From Haliotis asinina (taxonomy: Eukaryota > Mollusca > Gastropoda > Lepetellida > Haliotidae): a stretch of DNA of 64,000 bases. Positions 1 to 12,800 of this stretch are shown one piece after another (the stretch's first letter is position 1; each line of letters begins with the position of its first letter). The notes beneath the pieces are model-generated. The model ran no database searches. It was not told the DNA's origin and saw only the letters and a list, made by a program, of their open reading frames with translations. The stretch is from assembly GCF_037392515.1 (NCBI RefSeq), contig NC_090291.1, positions 28,940,001 to 29,004,000 of the forward strand. The letters are read 5' to 3'. A program made the position numbers and the translations under genes.

Positions 1-3000
1 AAAACGTCCAAGTGTTTCATGTGGATATGAAAATTTTGGGCAAGTGGGAGATCAAAAGCACTGAAAACAATAACAGGCTTACATGTTTGTGGATTAAGGT
101 AAACATAATGAAATGGTTCTTAGCCAATAAGAATCCAACATTTGTGTGTAATGTCACAATAGTATGATTCAGCGGTTCCTCCAGACCAACTTTGCTTATC
201 CACGAAAAATCAAACAAGTCACTTCAGAGATTCCTCTTTTTTATTGTACTAGTAACAATGCTTAAACATGTTAAAAGGACAGATAAATAATACGTACATA
301 AAATCAAGAGGAGTAATCAAAATAAAGAAATAGATGGGTTCATCTACATGAAACTTTAATAACGACATTTAATAACAGCTACTAGCTTATCTTGAGATGT
401 ATAAAAATATTTCATCTTGACCCCATCTTGGTATGACCTTGACAGTCATTCACACTAGCTCAACAGGGAGCATCTAAGAAACAGTTACCACAGTTCATCT
501 TAAGGCAGTTCTCATTGTAAATTGTTCTTTTCAACATTTAGTGCGTGTACCCTGAGATGTTAAATACAAAATGGCTCTAAAAACATGTTCACAGTAGATA
601 ATACTTATAACAAACAATGTGAAAGAAAACAGTATATGAGTCCTCTGGTATAAAAGCACTATAGAATCACAGTATGACCCAAGCATAACAGACAGTCATA
701 ATTATCACAAAAACTTAGACACAGCAGCCAAAGTATTATAAAATTACACTGACCACAAGATATCAACCTATGAAAATCAGGTTTCAGAACTTTTGACCGT
801 GTGTCAACAAAAATCTGAGAAAGTAGCAAGCACTAAGATCTGATTTTAATAAGATGTTATGGAGACTATTTCTTGTGTCTTGTGATCAGGGCCTGAGCAG
901 TCTGATAAACATTTCATCATAATAATGCAACAGTAAGGGTAGCTTCTTAATTTCTTTGTTAAAAGACATTTTAGTAACAATGCCGGTCAAAAAACAAGGC
1001 ATATTACACAAAGAAAATGGGAGGGTTCTTAAAGACATCACCTGAAAATGCTACCATGTCCCTTTTACATTTCTGTTCATCTCAGAGGTTTCACAGTTTA
1101 AAAATTTTCCTGCACAAATTGCATGGATAAATATTTAAGTTAATCAGATATAAACAAAGCTCACTTTTAAGCTACTGTTTGTTTTACACGTTCAATTATT
1201 TCATAGTTGAAGGAACCATAAGCTAATTATGAAACCTGTATGGCATTTAAATGAAGACACAAGAAGTGTAACACTTGCTTTATAGAGCATAACCAGTGAA
1301 ACACAAGTTTAAAAGGCAAAGTAAGCAGGCTTTAAATAAGTGTATTTAAGTCTAAATGATAATATGCTTGTGTCACTAATTTATAAAACATGTTTGTAAA
1401 AAACATGATTTGAAAGGCTTTCTAAACTTCTGCTGTCACCCAAGGTGGGAAAATATGGCCAATATGTATGCATGCATGATAATATGATGTTCTCCACACT
1501 ACTGAGAAAACAGAACGCAATAGTTCATTCAACCCACACCCTATAACATAAGTCCATAAATAAAATATGTACCTATCACCAACACTAGCATGCAAGCAAG
1601 GGCTCATTCCTTCACTAAACAGAAGAAACAGTAAAACATATCCTCTATTGTATTAAGTCCTATATACTTCACAAATAAGCAAGTAAATAATTCATGACTA
1701 ATGACCACCACAAACGTTTCCCATGATAAGCCATGCAGTGTTGCAGTATTATGTATTTTATAGAGAATCTGACCTATTCGAAAACTGACAAAGAATGGTT
1801 TTGGATGATAAATAGAATCTCATCCCTGTGTCTACTGGTATCAAATATATCACCAGCAGTCGATAAAGTAACAAATATCCAAGGTTTGCTGAGGATATAT
1901 TTACCTTTATCAACGAGTATGTCGTATTGTCATATTGTCAGACTTCATCAATGATAAAAGTTGTTCACATCATTTTTGTCATTACAATCACTTTTTCATA
2001 GATGTAACTGACTTTTCAAATAGAATATCATGGACAAAAGTAACTAAACTATGATTGTTCCTGCCTGGTTCTTATATTCATAGCTTTGGTATACTCACTG
2101 CAACATAACAAGAGTGATTGTTCTAGTAAAATGAAAGTCTCTTGTTGAGGAAAGATAATTGAATTTGTAATGATAATATCGCTATAACAATGACTTTGGC
2201 TGGTATTTAGTACCATCCTGAACCGAAATTCGAGTTCCATCACAGCATGTGTGGCAAACACCTGACAGACTGCTGGTCTTGTACATTTAGCACTTTAATA
2301 ACATCCATGAGCAATCGTTTGGTGCTCAAAAACCTAGAAAAATATTCGGAGCAAACAAGGATTCAAACTTACAGTAGGTTCCAGTGTACCCATGTTAACT
2401 TCAGCCTATCAATCTGAATCTGCCATGCTCTGAATACTGGCAATGACCAGCTCTAGCTACATATGCATAAGACAATACATTGGTTTTACACATGACAGGT
2501 GAACAAACTTATTCTAAATCAACATTTTTGCATAATTAAATATGTTACATAAGGGGACACACTAACATGACACTTATCAGACAAACATCTATCTTTTCAC
2601 GGTTCACCAGTCAGATTTTGCCCAAGGCAGCTAACTCTAACAATTCCGGATTTTCACTCTTTAATGACTAGATACTCTTCATCTAGTTGTGGATCTCCAT
2701 ATACTATTCCTTACAAAAGAAAGTTCCTGAATTTCATGTACACCAAAACTTGAGAATTAAAAGTTGGACCAAAAGTTGTTTGGAAGACGTGTGATGAGGA
2801 TGATAGAAGAACTATTATATCTACCACTGAAGATCACAAAGGCTGTCACATTAACACAGGTATAAATACCTTTATGGAAAACCTATCATCAGATGTCATT
2901 TTCATATCTCATATTCCATATTATGCAAAATGGCTCTGATATTTAACACTAATAAAAACCTTAAGAATGTACACAGATGCTTATTCACAGGTAGGCAAGG

Positions 3001-4314
3001 GATAACAGTAGGCGTACATCAGACCATATCACCTGAGGGAGAAGCATATAACATATTTATCTTACTGTCATGTTAAATGCACAAAATATCATTTTATTTC
3101 ATTCTGCAGATAGCTATCCACTATACAACATGTTAATGTGTCACTGACTGATGAAATTAAAGTAATTTCCATGAAGGTAAGATAAAGATATATATATACA
3201 CATATAAAATATAAATGTTAAAAGTCTTGGTGTACTGAGACTTTCCCCTGGATGCTGTACTTCCAAGTTGAGCATTTTCACACAACTGGGACATACATCC
3301 CAGTAGTAATACTACAGATGAGCTGCTTACTCTATCCCTCAATGAAACATAACCACTGTACCAGTTTGTAACAAACAAACTAATTCAGGAAGCAGTAAAG
3401 CCACAAAATATAAAATAACTCATGACAGTAAACTAGATATGTAATGAAAAAGTGGGAAAGTAGAAAAAACAATACTATACCCTATTGAAAACAAATTAAT
3501 AAAACAATTCACATTGTAAGTACCAAATTTCATGTAAATATCAACATTTTAAAATAATTTGGGACAAAAAATCATAAAAACAAGCAACCTATTCCTAACA
3601 ATACTAATCCAGATTAATTTGGTTTATCTCACAGTTTAACAAAGTTATTTTCTGATCTGTTTCTGATGCAGAGTGCCCACACTTGATCCAAAGACTGCAG
3701 GATCTTGTTATCCATATGAAACACAGAATCTATTTTAGTGCACAAAATATAAATCAGACACATTGTCTGGAAACCTCTGTATCCAATAGGATCTGAAATA
3801 TTTCATGATCGATCACAGAAAAAGTTGTTTAAGAAATCGTCATGTTGCGCTCTTTTAACGCTTGACACCGACGAATGACAAACGGCTGGCGGAACAGTGC
3901 TGGCACTCTCTTCAGGTGTAACTGAGCACTGCCAGGTGAGATGACCCCTCCAGGCAGGAAAGAGCCAGTGCAGTTCCATGATTCTTCTTTAAATGAGGAT
4001 CAAAACAAACTTTCTATTTTCAGAATATTTTTATCAGTGATTTGTGCCTCATAAATATTAGGCATAAGTCAGCACTGCATTTAGTAGCACATTAAATATC
4101 TGTGTCAAAAATAAATTGTATGCGCACAGTTCTGAATTGAAAATAAAATAAAGGCCACCATTGTTTTGTGGATATTTTTACATCCTGTTGTTCTGTGTAA
4201 TTTGATTTCTCTAAATTATCTATGCCTCTATCATTTAGGCAGCAAAACAATTTCTGTCTCAACATAAAACTATTTAGAGAGACCCCAATAGATACGCATT
4301 GAGGAAAAGTAGTA
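1..4314. other. AT-rich flank without recognised gene
   Basis: Only short scattered open frames. The sole conspicuous part is a GC-richer islet at 3829-3971. It may include the 3' UTR of ANO10, but no transcript end can be fixed. Confidence 0.5.
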
Positions 4315-4476
4315 GAGGGAGTGGGGGGGGTTGAACCAGTTTAGAATTTGGCTTGTTTTTGCTACAGTTTTGCTACATTTTGCCATGCATTTACCAAACA
4401 ATGCTCAGCAAAATTGTAGCAAAATTGTACCCAAAACAAGCCAAATTCTAAACTGGTTCAGAACCCCCACTCCCTC
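4315..4476. mobile_element. Foldback element (long inverted repeat)
   Basis: Two arms of about 65 bp, GAGGGAGTGGGGG...at the left and CCCCCACTCCCTC at the right, are near-perfect reverse complements, including AACCAGTTTAGAATTTGGCT against its complement. Little unpaired sequence remains in the centre, so this is a hairpin-forming MITE-like element. No coding capacity. Confidence 0.85.
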
Positions 4477-4662
4477 AAACAGGGGTATAAGCAATGATAA
4501 TACACTTATCGAAGGAGAGAATAAAACTGTATGATATGTTCAGTGTCATATTCAGATCAACACATAAACTATTCACTATCTGTAACTAAAATACACTACA
4601 GAAATAGTAAAAATATGTCCTTTATAAAAATAAAGGATATTGCACAACACTTCACACAAATA

Positions 4663-5643
4663 CAGTCAGGACGCATTACTCCGCACCCCGACAATCCGAT
4701 TCCCGCGATATCCGAACAATAACTAACTGTAACCAACCTGTTGATTCATTAATCCGGTGCTTCACTCTCCGTATCCAGAGATTAATTAGTGGTAACAGAT
4801 TAGCTAATTACACATAGTTTTGCTTCATTAATCCTGCGGTACATCAAAAAGGTTCGGATAATCCCCTCAAACCGTGAGCCTCATTCAGTGGTAATTGTTA
4901 AGTGACACTTCCGAGTTGAACGTGTCGTTAGTTTGTGATTTTGATCAATTAGGTCTCACTCTTGGTTAGTTTGAGTAATGCCTGTCGGCAAGAGCACAAT
5001 TTCGAAAACAAAGCCAGTGTTTTGTGAGTGGCTATGATCATTTGACAGACAGATGCGATCACGTGATTGACACGTGATCTTACTTTGTGACAGTGCTGCC
5101 AGTCACAAGTGTGCCAATGTCAATCTGAGCGACGTGAAAGTTCATTTCTTGACCCCAAACACCACAACGCACAATCAGCCAATGGATGCTGGCATCATAA
5201 GAACTTTCAAGGCCCACTACAAGAAATATCTCGTCAAGTATTTCATCCAGTGTGCCGACCAGCCACAAATGCTTATTCTCTGAGAAGCACTTCATTTTGT
5301 GAAAACTGCCTGGTCCGAGGTGAAAAGTTCCACCATTCAAAACTGTTACCGTCATGTAGATTTCTTTCACGAGTGAGTTTTGTTACGTGTATGCATCATC
5401 TATCCAGACATGATTGTATGCACTGATTGGTTGTTATATGAATATTCAAGTTGTTATGTCCACAAACTGTAATAAAGTCTTTTGAAACTTGTTTACATTT
5501 GTATGTTTTTGTATTGCCATGTCAAAGGGAAGTAACACTACTGTAGTTGTGTTCATAAAAGTTCGTTTCAGTAGTCCATACGTTTCACTATCCAAACGTT
5601 TTTGATGACAAACAGAAGTGTCCGGATTAACGCGGCCTGACTG
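4663..5643 (+). mobile_element. Tigger/pogo-type DNA transposon, decayed
   Basis: Ends are inverted repeats beginning CAGTCAGG.CGC.TTA.TCCG, flanked by TA on both sides, as expected for the Tc1/mariner-pogo group. Inside lies a relic of a CENP-B-like DDE transposase. At about 981 bp it is much shorter than an intact element and is an internally deleted copy. Confidence 0.88.
5077..5376 (+). pseudogene. DDE transposase relic (Tigger/jerky type)
   Basis: Contains ILLCDSAASH (second catalytic Asp), VHFLTPNTTTHNQPMDAG (third catalytic Asp) and IIRTFKAHYKKYLVKYF, diagnostic of Tigger-like transposases. A TGA at 5281-5283 interrupts the frame; beyond it EALHFVKTAWSEV and TIQNCYRHVDFF continue the family pattern. 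The region with the first catalytic Asp and the DNA-binding domain is missing, so it is dead. Confidence 0.88.
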
Positions 5644-5645
5644 TA

Positions 5646-6751
5646 GCTCACTACAGTTAACTATGTTGTAAGTGAGTGGTCCAGAGGTGACTGAGTTAGT
5701 TCAACACGAAGATCTAGGTAGGTGGAGACACTCATGGTTGTATCCCAACCTGATCAGGTCACAATACTGGGAGATATGCAAATCATTTCAAACTATTGAA
5801 ATATCGGCTAAATGAGAAGACTGGCAATTGTAATGGCCAAAGTATCCCATGAACATAACTTAAGCAATCATATATATGGGAATATATTTTCTTAACAACT
5901 AGTTATGGATCAATAACATGATGAACAGAATTTTATACTAAACTAAAATAATCACCACCCAACACTGAATGTCATCATCACATTTAGCTAAGAGCCAGAG
6001 AGTTTAGGGTTGTCCAAATCACACTCTGACTGATACACCAGGGGTTCATGCAAACTACTGACATTAATAATGGCATTACTTAGGTTAATAGTATTTGTTC
6101 TGACAGGCACATGATGACAGGAAGACAAGAGTGTTGGACTGATGATGAAGGCTTTGGCTAGTTGTGTTATTGCCAACAATACAGGACACAAGCAGTTTCA
6201 TGTAAATACCAGTAATTTGAGGGTATATGGTTATTATTATGCATTTTCTGTTGCCCTGATCATTTTGCTGAAGGGGTCGTTGTTGGCACAGGTACTACAG
6301 AAATATACCCCAGGTACACATTTACTTTGGCTAGGGTACATGTCTGTAGTATTCAACAACTCAAATTTCTAACTGCTTTATATGTGTTAAGCAAAGGCAA
6401 TTACAATGTTGGTTTTAGGCCCAAATCACGAATCATTGAGTGAGTATGCCTTGATCATAAATATAATTTTTTGTCACAAGGAAAACTAGGTAAGGACAAC
6501 AAAAAACACTATTCAACCCCAGATTGGTGGTATTGTCTTCAGCCATTGTGGCTGTCTTTGCAGGTATGTATATGTTATACATTAATGGCAGGTTTGGCCT
6601 CTATGATCCTTACATATCAGAATATAGCATGAGCAGCTGCAAGCATACTCTCACTCCAATGCCCATGGAGAACTATTGAAAACTGATGTATACCTAGACC
6701 CACAGACTATATTTGAAGAAAGAACCATAACATGACTATGCATAGCCTCCA
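5646..6751. other. ANO10 3' flank or UTR, nothing recognised
   Basis: Lies directly downstream (minus strand) of the ANO10 stop codon and is likely at least partly 3' UTR. No clear polyadenylation signal was pinned down. Confidence 0.4.
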
Positions 6752-6801
6752 TCATAGTCTCTGGACAAGGACTTCAGCAGTGTCTGCATGGGATGTCGGG
6801 T

Positions 6802-6885
6802 CTACTTCATTTCCGTTGTCGTGGGCATCCGGGTTTTGATCATTTTCTTCAGGATTTGTTTTGTGCGAGCTGATGTTGCCATTTT
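6802..6885 (-). CDS. ANO10: ANO10 probable last coding exon (frame uncertain)
   Basis: A strong acceptor (CTTGTCTTCACAG) is followed by coding-like sequence. Direct joining to the previous phase-0 exon gives 27 residues starting KMATSARTKQ and a TAG at 6802-6804, for a 689-residue protein. Another frame is open further, to a TGA at 6752-6754, giving an acidic tail (NPEENDQNPDAHDNGNEVD) that looks more like a natural anoctamin C-terminus but needs an extra unseen exon of length 1 mod 3 in the 3.8-kb intron. The choice cannot be made from sequence alone. Confidence 0.55.
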   Translation of the reverse strand, partial: KMATSARTKQILKKMIKTRMPTTTEMK

Positions 6886-9800
6886 CTGTGAAGACAAGCA
6901 GTATGAGAGTTTAAAACATCACGTTTATTAAATGGACATGTTGTGTCACCAGTAACTGCTGCATGAAATAAATGTTACAATGAGACCAGCATATGTATAT
7001 TGTATAACTAAGGGAGCATTCATAATTTTTGGCTAGGTGTGTGCGTGATAATTTGTTTTATGGAGTAGCATGTAGAATGAGAATGCTTCCCCACCAATTT
7101 TTGTACAAAGTAAGCCATTCCCAATACATGAGATGTACAACATCAATAACCCGTTCTCATACTTTTGTATGAAGAATAATGTTCAAATGCACAATATTGC
7201 TTACCTCTCCAGAACAAAAAGGGTGAGCTCCCTTCAAATCATGTCTCACCCACACCCACGAGAGAGAGAGAGACAGAGAGAAACAGAGAGAAAGAGGGGG
7301 TGGGAGTGGAGAGAGAGAGAGAGAGAGATTATGAACAGTCCCAAATATCCTATAAAAACCTACAACATGATATGTTATTGACCATGTGGAATGACTGACA
7401 TGTCTTGGAATTACACCCCATAGACTGACACCCTGTTAAAAAAAAACTCACAGAATGGTAGTCCTGATATGTACACTGATACCTCAGAAAATATGTATCA
7501 GTAATCAGTAAATAATAAATAAACAGAAGTGTTGTTGCTTCCGATCTCATCTGCTATGACTTGACAACTTCAGCACAAAATACACATATCTTGTCAGATA
7601 AGGAACACATTCTCAGGAAATAGGGAAATTGGTGCATTTTATTAATACTGAGTACCATGTATACCTTTCCCTAAGGGTGGGTGAGTGAGTTTAGTGCTAT
7701 GCCACACTCATTAATATTCCAGCTATGTGGTTGCAACCTGTAAATAATTGTGTTTGGACCAGACAATCCAGTGATCAACATCATGAGCACTAATCTGCGG
7801 AACTGGGATACGATAACATGTGTTTCAACCAAGTAAGTGACTTTGACCACACTATCCCGTTAGTCGCCTCTTACACCAAACACGGGTTACTGAAGACCAA
7901 TTCTAGCCCAGATCTTCATGGGTATGCACTGTTTCTGTGACTACACACTTACATATGGTCAGAGAAGCATTATCATAAATATTAAGCAAACTATCTCATT
8001 AAAAGTAAGCAAAGTTCCACTACAAACTGAACACAGGTACAAACTTCTTCAAGACAGACTACTGATAAATCTGAATTGTCAAATTGGCAATAAATAATTT
8101 TTTTTTTTATAAAAACAAACACCCTCCTGCCGGATAAGCATGCAGCACTCATAATTAAACACATGTGACATAACCCCACCATCTGAATAGTGCAGGCAGC
8201 GCCGCCTGTCTGCTCTCATAGCTGCACAGAGAAACACTGTCCCACTATAAGTTCCTTGTATCAATCAGGCAGTCTCAAGCTGTAGCGACTGAAACTTTAC
8301 CCATGATAGAGGTTGTGGGGACGGTTTGGGTAATTAAAAAATCACTGTCATCTGTCTCCCCAACTGTTCAACAATTCAAGGTGCCAACAATATTCAAGAA
8401 CTGACCAAAACATAATTTCTTTTATTAAAAAAGGCAACCTTGACCCTTGACTTACATAACCTTTACAATTCCCAAACAGTGATGTGTCTGAAAAAGGTAT
8501 ATTTTAAGTATACTGATAATGCATTTTCTGAAAAATGGTGATCATAATGTAGTAGTGGCTATAAGTATCTTGATCTTGACCCCAAAAAAGACATATGAAA
8601 AATTATGACAGGCCGCAAATTCCAAAATGGTCTAAAAGTAGTCCTGCATTAGGTAATTTCAATCTGTTGATCATCCATACTCAGTTCATAGGTGTAGAGA
8701 AGGATAATAATAAACAGAGACCATATGTCAGTATATGGTCTCTGATTACAAAGAAGCAGTGATGCTGCATCAAACTACAGGTGAAACCAGTCCAAGAGTG
8801 AAAGGATTTTCCAACTCCTCAATTAAAAGTTCATGCTAATGTTGTTCAGCTCTAAACAGACCAGCCTTTAAGCAAACAGTTTGTAGGCCAGTGTTGAAGC
8901 TTATACAAGGAGATAGATCATATTACCATCCTACATTACACATTTGAGGAGTTAATGTATTGCTTAGGGCCTAGGTTTGAACCCTTGTCTATTTACACAT
9001 ACAATTGTACATTGAGTGGTTAAGGACTGCCTATTTGAAATTCAGGAGGTGAAATTGGGGGCAGGAAGTATCTGTTACACATCTCAGTATTATTCACACA
9101 ACCACAGTAGTTTCTGAGAAAAATGAAAGACCATAGTATACTCGCATTATGGTTTGTTGCCAAGGAAACATAAAAATGTCAGATTTTTTTCTAAATACAA
9201 AAACATCTAAAAACAGCAATTTGGCATGTGTTTGCTACATATGCAGAGTTTCATAGCAAAATACTAAACAGTCGTTACTTAATATAAGACCATTGTATTT
9301 CTTTGTATTTCAATGTTAACACACCAAGTTTTTGTTATTGAGTAATCTAAAACATCCATTGTCACCAGTTCAGCATACATTTGATTGAAAGCAGTTTCCA
9401 AGTATGAATGCTACACAATTTGTTATTACAGAAATAACAAAACATCATAAGACTCTTGTTCATATCTTTCTCACACATGCACAATGAACTATAGAATATA
9501 AAATAGCTTATAAGTTAATCTAATTCATGAATTAATTAGAGCAATTGTCAAACATAAAAAATATACTTTGTTGCAAACATTTTTAAAAAACAATATTTAG
9601 GTAAATAGTTTTAAAATAAAACATTCTGCTTTGTTTTTATTGCAACGATCACTTCAAAGAATGTCAAATAGCCAGTCCATGAATGGTTCATTAAATATTA
9701 TTGTGTGCATAGTTGTCAAAGCCTTTCACTGGCATAAGCGTCTAGCCAGTACAGTCTGAAGTATACAGTGTGTCTGCAGACTCAAAAGCTTATAATATAT

Positions 9801-12800
9801 ATTGACAGCAATGTATTATGTTAATCTGAGAACAAACATGCTTGAAATCCACTCAAGAGTTGAAAAAGCCTTAGTACAATGCTGGGGAGATAGGCAGGAT
9901 ACTTGAAGGAGTGACCTACACCAATGGACTGAATAAAACAAAACTCAATTTGTGAGACTGAGTAATCAACATTTTGGCATAATTAAATTTCTAAATGACA
10001 AAACCAAACATATTTCCATCTTATTGCAATATGGGAGAAAGCTTAAATTACATACCACTCTAAACCTTGTTTTGGGAAACCAACAAAACAGTTATATATT
10101 AACCAACATTCATGATAAAATACAACACAAATCATTACCTGTGGTTGCACATTGTTCGGACAAATTACTGTCACAAAATATATGAATAAACACTCTGTAA
10201 GAGATTATGGAAGACTGTGCAAAATCAGCTTCAAGCTCTAGTAGAAGATTTGAAGGTGTGAACGCCATTAGGTATCCAGATTCTAAGTACACAGATTTTA
10301 CATGACAAAATGGAGTTACTGGGAATACTGTTCTTGTCAGCAATCTCCACATTAATCCAATGACAAACAAAAAATGTGTAAGTTATTGTGGGTCCTGTTA
10401 CCCAAAGCTATCATAGTGTACGACTGTCGTAAGTCTATGTTGAAGTATAGTTACGACAGTCGTAAAGTTACGACTGCTTTCTGAAACAAGGCCCTGTCAA
10501 ATTAAGAAACTGAACGAACATGTGCAACAAACAATTCTGGGTCCTGTTACCCAAAGCTATCATAGTGTACGACTATCGTAAGTCTAGGCTGAAGTATAGT
10601 TAAGGTAGTTGTAAAGTTACGATTGCTTTCTGAAACAGGGCCCTGTCAAATAAAGAAACTGACCATGTACAACAATATGACATGTGCACTTACCTCCTTT
10701 AGCATATCTTGTCTCAGCTTATATTCCTGTCTGGCAATCTGAAGCTCCACCCACTTGGGTACGTCCGGGATGAAGAATGCCACAGCAGCCTTCACCGCCA
10801 ATACAATATGCTGCAACATTCATTCACGTCATATCACAAGACTTTAGCTACATGGCATCTGTAATTTGGGGGCCCTAAAGTTCTCAGAAACAAAGTTCAC
10901 ATAGATTTGTAATTATATCACTTGAAAGACATTGTTCAGACTTCATCTTGTAAGGAAAATCTCAAATTGCTTTAGAAGTGAGACTCGGAAAGTAATTTGA
11001 GTAGGTTTACCGGTACACACACAAACAGCAAATTCTGAGCACTTACACAGTGATGGTATGCTATCACACTAAAAATGTAAGATTCACCCTACCTCAACTG
11101 CAACAAAGATGAGAACGATGTTGACAGCTGTAACATTGGAAGGAAGGAGTTTCTGTACCTCAGGGTCCATCCCAATCAGGGCACAGTTCGTCATTACTGA
11201 GATGACCCCAATAATCTCAAATGCCACCTGCAAACAAATACAGGAAATGTTGATTAAAGCTGATAAATTGCCCTCAGATAAACAGTTACGACTCTCCTGG
11301 ATTAATAGGTGATTGCAAGAGACCTGTGGCAAGATGTTAACAGACCTACCACAAAGCACATTAACCTCCACATATCTCTAAGGATAGTTACCCACTTTCT
11401 GTCTAATGGTGCCTTCAGACAAGCAGAGTGAAGACCCATGGTTAAACAAGGGCAGTAGGTGTAGCCTAGGGGTTAATCCCTGTGAAGTAGGCCATTTGTT
11501 TCCCTGGGCCAAAATTTCCCTGTGGAAGATTACACCCAGTGGGGTTAAAGTTTGGCCTGTTACACTGAGTTTGATTCCTCTGGGCACAACGACCTCATCT
11601 CATTTTATTATGAAGGGATCATCAACAAAGGTAAGATCCAAATGGATATTGTGGTTCACGAGATGTGAGTCATTACAACACATTGGGGTATAATATTTGT
11701 AAAATAATTGCAGAAAATGAAAACAATATGTCATTAGGGACCTCTTTGATAATGGTATGTCCTCAGATAACATCATATAAAATATGTTCAGAATGGTCTT
11801 GGATGAATTCCCTTCATAATCAAGACCCAAAGATTTGGATTGTTTGATTCTGATTGATTCTTGGGGTTGTTATCTAAGGACACACCCATTTTGATTTTTC
11901 AAAACAAGCTCTTTCAATATATGTGAAGGGGAGGTCACTTTAACAAGCCATTGCACTTTCAAACTGCTTGTTTATTCACTTTAATATCTAAGCTTGATTC
12001 TACCGGACGTCTACCAATCTAAAACACACAAAATGTTTCTTACAAATTTAGTTTCCTGAAGTTTGTGATGCACTTATTGCAGATTTTGCATTTTTGGGGT
12101 TACCAAGATAAAAAGTCAAACAATATGGGGATTGTGAGGCGGGAACATAGGAAAAACAGTTTGCTTGAGGTTCACTAATAATATGTAGAAAAATCAAACG
12201 TAAGCTGCATTTATATCATTGTCCTGGTGAGGCTCACTATGGTGACTGAAAACATTATTGCCATGCTACTCTTCAATCAGTCAATACTAAGCAATAAACT
12301 GTTATTGTTCCCAAAATGATGATATATGTTCCCCTTCCTTGAATGGTAGGTGGGAATGTAATTACACCTGAGATGACCGTCTGTGAAAGGGGCATTATAT
12401 CTTCATGGAGTGGGGTTCTGTAGATTATAAAATATAATGAGGCTGACTTTCTATTTACCTGCCATGCACCAATGTTTGGTACCGACTCCGAGAACGGCCT
12501 CTGGAAGATCCTGCACATCTTGAAGGCATCAGTTCTGATTTCTGTGATGTTGTTGAGAAGTGCCCACATAGCAGCCAGTGGAAATGCTGAAGAGAATAGG
12601 TAGACATAGCCGAATTGCAGGAACAGCTCCAGGTAGTCGTCCATTGGACCCTACAAAATAATCATACTGCATAGTGTATGATATCAGCTATTCAGTGGAG
12701 AAAACAGTTTATAGTTAGTGATTCTTTTTCACCTTTTGTAAAAATTTGTTTTAGTTGGTAAAAAATATATATCTTGAATCAAACTGAGATGTCCCCCAAA

